Shown piece by piece: positions 60,454-62,183 of a stretch of DNA of 62,183 nt. Position numbers and translations under genes: made by a program. This DNA is from Caulobacter segnis (GTDB lineage Bacteria > Pseudomonadota > Alphaproteobacteria > Caulobacterales > Caulobacteraceae). Location of the stretch: the NCBI RefSeq assembly GCF_003243465.1, contig NZ_QFQZ01000022.1:1-62183 (forward strand), in the 5' to 3' direction. Within the stretch, counting starts at the first letter, position 1. Each line of letters starts with the position of its first letter. Below the pieces are notes generated by a model. The model saw nothing but the letters and a program-made list of their open reading frames with translations. It did no database searches and was not told where the DNA came from.

Positions 60454-61698
60454 TCAGCGGCGCGCGAGCGCCTTCAGCTTGCCGCCGACGATCTTCTGGA
60501 AGGTCTCAAGCGGACAGAGAGTCGCCTCGGCGGCGGTCCGGCACCCTGGGATCTCGAAGTACGAGAACGACGGCGGATTGCTGGCGGTCAGCGGCTGCAG
60601 GGCGCGCAGCTGGCCCATGGTCTGGGCGGTGTAGAACGCCCGCACGTACCGCTTGCCGTCCTTGGCCTTGACCCGCTCGAAGCCCATGGCGCCGCCCGGG
60701 GGCGGATCGTCCTGCGGGTAGTCCGCCGCGGTGAAGTGCGCGCGGAAGAAGCCCCTCAGCGCGGCGATGTTGGTGTCATGCCCGACCAGCATGGTCAGCT
60801 TGGCCGCCTGCTGGCCACTCATCGCGTCCAGGATCGCCTCGGCGACCGGGGCGGCGTAGCGCTCGGCGACATAGGGCGCGCCCACTTCGTAGTGGAACTT
60901 GGTGACGTGGAACCGGAGCATGGCCTGGATGTCGGCCTTGCTGGCGCGCCCCCAGCCGACCTCGTTCATCGGCTTGCCCTCGAGATACTCGAGAAGGACC
61001 GTCTGCCCGCCCGTCGAGGCCACCGACAGCGCGCCCTCGAGCTCGGGCGTGTCGTTCTTGTTGGCTTGCAGGTGCGACGGCTTGCCGGCCAGGTCACAGC
61101 CCGCCTTGGTCGCCGGATCGCACCCCAGAACCCGTTGCAGAACGGCGAAGTCGGCGGCGCGGCGCCGGTATTCTGCCGCCAGCCCCGGCTTCTGGCGCAA
61201 GGCGGCCTGCAGGGCGACCTCGCCGTCTATGCCTTCCGACGGATGGAAGATCGTATCCGTCTCCTCGCTGTCCGGACGCTCGACCTTGACGCCGCAGCCC
61301 GGCTGCAGGCCCTCGACGAACATCTCCGCCGTCTTGATGGCGCGCTGCTTGCTGCTGGCCTTGGCGACGACGTCGCCGCTCGCGGCGCAGCCCGCGCCCG
61401 GCAGCAGCCCGCGGGCGCTCAGAAAGGTCCGGTAATAGGCGCCCATCAGCCGCGCGCCCTCGGCGCCGTGCGGCGTGAGCTCGCCATAGGGCGTGTTCCA
61501 GGCGCTCCAGGGCTGGGCGGTCGTGCCTTTCGGCGTGGCCACGGGCTTGGTCGGCGGCCGAACGCCATGGCGCATCATCATCACCACGCGCTCAAGCTTG
61601 AGGCCCTCGTTGGCTCCGCCGGCGGCCGCCTGGGCGGTTCCAGACCCCAGCAGGGCGACCGAGGCCAAGGCCGCCGCGCCCGCGCTCCGAACGTTCAT
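60454..61698 (-). CDS. Histidine-type phosphatase (phytase/acid phosphatase, AppA-like)
   Basis: A 414-aa periplasmic phosphatase. The signal peptide ends AQAAA. Residues 43-50 are the RHGVRPPT active-site motif, whose His is phosphorylated, and a later VGHDTN supplies the HD proton-donor pair; KQRAIKTAEMF is also typical. AppA-type enzymes release phosphate from phytate or sugar phosphates. Several Cys residues could form disulfides. ATG 61698 is preferred over upstream in-frame codons, because GAAGGGG lies before it and the signal peptide then starts correctly. A possible Pho box lies 54 bp upstream. Confidence 0.92.
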   Translation of the reverse strand: MNVRSAGAAALASVALLGSGTAQAAAGGANEGLKLERVVMMMRHGVRPPTKPVATPKGTTAQPWSAWNTPYGELTPHGAEGARLMGAYYRTFLSARGLLPGAGCAASGDVVAKASSKQRAIKTAEMFVEGLQPGCGVKVERPDSEETDTIFHPSEGIDGEVALQAALRQKPGLAAEYRRRAADFAVLQRVLGCDPATKAGCDLAGKPSHLQANKNDTPELEGALSVASTGGQTVLLEYLEGKPMNEVGWGRASKADIQAMLRFHVTKFHYEVGAPYVAERYAAPVAEAILDAMSGQQAAKLTMLVGHDTNIAALRGFFRAHFTAADYPQDDPPPGGAMGFERVKAKDGKRYVRAFYTAQTMGQLRALQPLTASNPPSFSYFEIPGCRTAAEATLCPLETFQKIVGGKLKALARR

Positions 61699-61751
61699 CG
61701 CCAAGCCCCTTCTCGCCCACATATCCAGGTTCGCTCGTCTAGGCATGTCAC

Positions 61752-61769
61752 GCGACAGAATCGTGACGC
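61752..61769 (-). promoter_or_regulatory. Possible Pho box upstream of the phosphatase gene
   Basis: On the minus strand GCGTCAC-GATT-CTGTCGC resembles two PhoB half-sites (CTGTCAY) at the required 11-bp period, with two and one mismatches, 54 bp before the ATG. A TAGACG -10-like element follows after about ten bases. Phosphate control would suit a phytase. Confidence 0.35.
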
Positions 61770-61845
61770 GGCCGCCGACGCACGCCCGGCGGGTGGCAAT
61801 CAGGTTTCGCGCCCAAAATTCGACGACACCACCTAGGGTGAAGTA

Positions 61846-61860
61846 GTAATCACAGATTAC
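61846..61860. repeat. Perfect 15-bp palindrome in the phosphatase-chemoreceptor gap
   Basis: GTAATC-ACA-GATTAC (6-bp arms) lies in the 369-bp divergent region, 148 bp from the phosphatase ATG and about 208 bp from the next gene. It is a candidate operator; no regulator is known. The rest of the gap holds no supported gene. Confidence 0.4.
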
Positions 61861-62067
61861 ACCCGAATGTTGATCGCGGCGGAGCCCCAAAATTCGCGTG
61901 CGAAGGCGCCCCTACGCAGCAAACTCGCTTGCGGATGCTGCGGCAGATTGTCTTTCTTCTCCTCCGCCGCCGCATTGAAAGGTGCTGTTAACGTCAATCC
62001 GCAAACCTGAACTTGCTATTCGGGTTTCATACCCTCCGAAAGAAACACGAGCACCAGGGCGGAAAGA

Positions 62068-62183
62068 ATGCTGAAATCCCTTATGCGGGGCGGAAACGCC
62101 CTCGCCGGCGTCCAAGTCCTGGAAGCGCTGCGCGCCAATGTCATGGTCGCCGACGCCAACCTGAATATCACCTATCTCAACTC
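62068..62183 (+). CDS. Start of a PAS-containing methyl-accepting chemotaxis-like protein (partial)
   Basis: ATG 62068, with GGCGGAAAG before it, opens a frame that runs off the right edge after 38 residues. MLKSLMRGGNALAGVQVLEA leads into LRANVMVADANLNITYLN, the opening of the PAS domain typical of soluble Aer-like chemoreceptors (xxNVMIADxxxxIxYxN). The signalling domain lies outside the window, so chemoreceptor is the likely but not proven call. Confidence 0.6.
   Translation, partial: MLKSLMRGGNALAGVQVLEALRANVMVADANLNITYLN

Overview
This is a high-GC chromosomal segment from an alphaproteobacterium of the Caulobacter group. The main evidence is a complete S-layer locus: an RsaA-type S-layer protein, its type I secretion apparatus RsaD/RsaE/RsaF, and gmd-per-perB for the N-acetylperosamine O-antigen that anchors the layer. 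The N-terminal ~245 residues of RsaA closely resemble Caulobacter crescentus RsaA as I remember it. The rest of the protein is divergent and longer (1190 aa against 1026), so this is probably another Caulobacter species. Three TonB-dependent receptors, a CtrA-type site and several alphaproteobacterial DUF families fit this. No tRNA, rRNA, insertion sequence, prophage or CRISPR array was seen.

Layout. (1) 1-15.5 kb is core and envelope housekeeping: msrA, a YqhA-type membrane protein, an EipA/DUF1134 envelope protein divergent from lepA, a secreted alpha/beta hydrolase, a TonB receptor, a DUF3883 protein, a GST, two peptidoglycan enzymes (VanY-like and YkuD L,D-transpeptidase), a beta/gamma-crystallin-like protein, an entericidin and small membrane proteins. 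lepA carries an apparent frameshifting deletion near its 3' end. (2) 15.5-16.1 kb is a gene-free, structure-rich gap between convergent genes and may encode a small RNA. (3) 16-37.5 kb is the S-layer and surface-glycan region. On the minus strand it runs rsaA, rsaD, rsaE, gmd, perB, per, two glycosyltransferases, rsaF. It is flanked by further glycosyltransferases and methyltransferases and, upstream of rsaA, by a divergent XRE-type regulator and an unrecognised 506-aa protein. (4) 37.5-51 kb is a minus-strand glycan-utilisation locus: GH53 endo-galactanase, TonB receptor, GH2 beta-galactosidase, a second TonB receptor, then SapC, a JmjC/cupin-8 protein and a flavin-dependent halogenase. The predicted substrate is beta-1,4-galactan or arabinogalactan. 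(5) 51-55 kb holds a heme-oxygenase-like diiron protein, small proteins and two divergent Crp/Fnr regulators. (6) 54.8-58.8 kb is an RpoE/ChrR-type (ECF11) cluster with DUF2177, a COG2907 flavoprotein and DUF1365, typical of singlet-oxygen and membrane-lipid stress responses. (7) 58.8-62.2 kb has a GH5-like hydrolase, a phytase-like histidine phosphatase with a possible Pho box, and the start of a PAS-containing chemoreceptor-like gene.

The points most worth a second look are the SapC/cupin/halogenase module attached to the galactan locus, the tandem-module expansion of RsaA, the paired direct repeats midway between the rsaA and XRE promoters together with the unrecognised gene behind the regulator, the lepA frameshift, the ChrR anti-sigma factor that has lost both zinc-binding cysteines, and the CtrA site at eipA-lepA.
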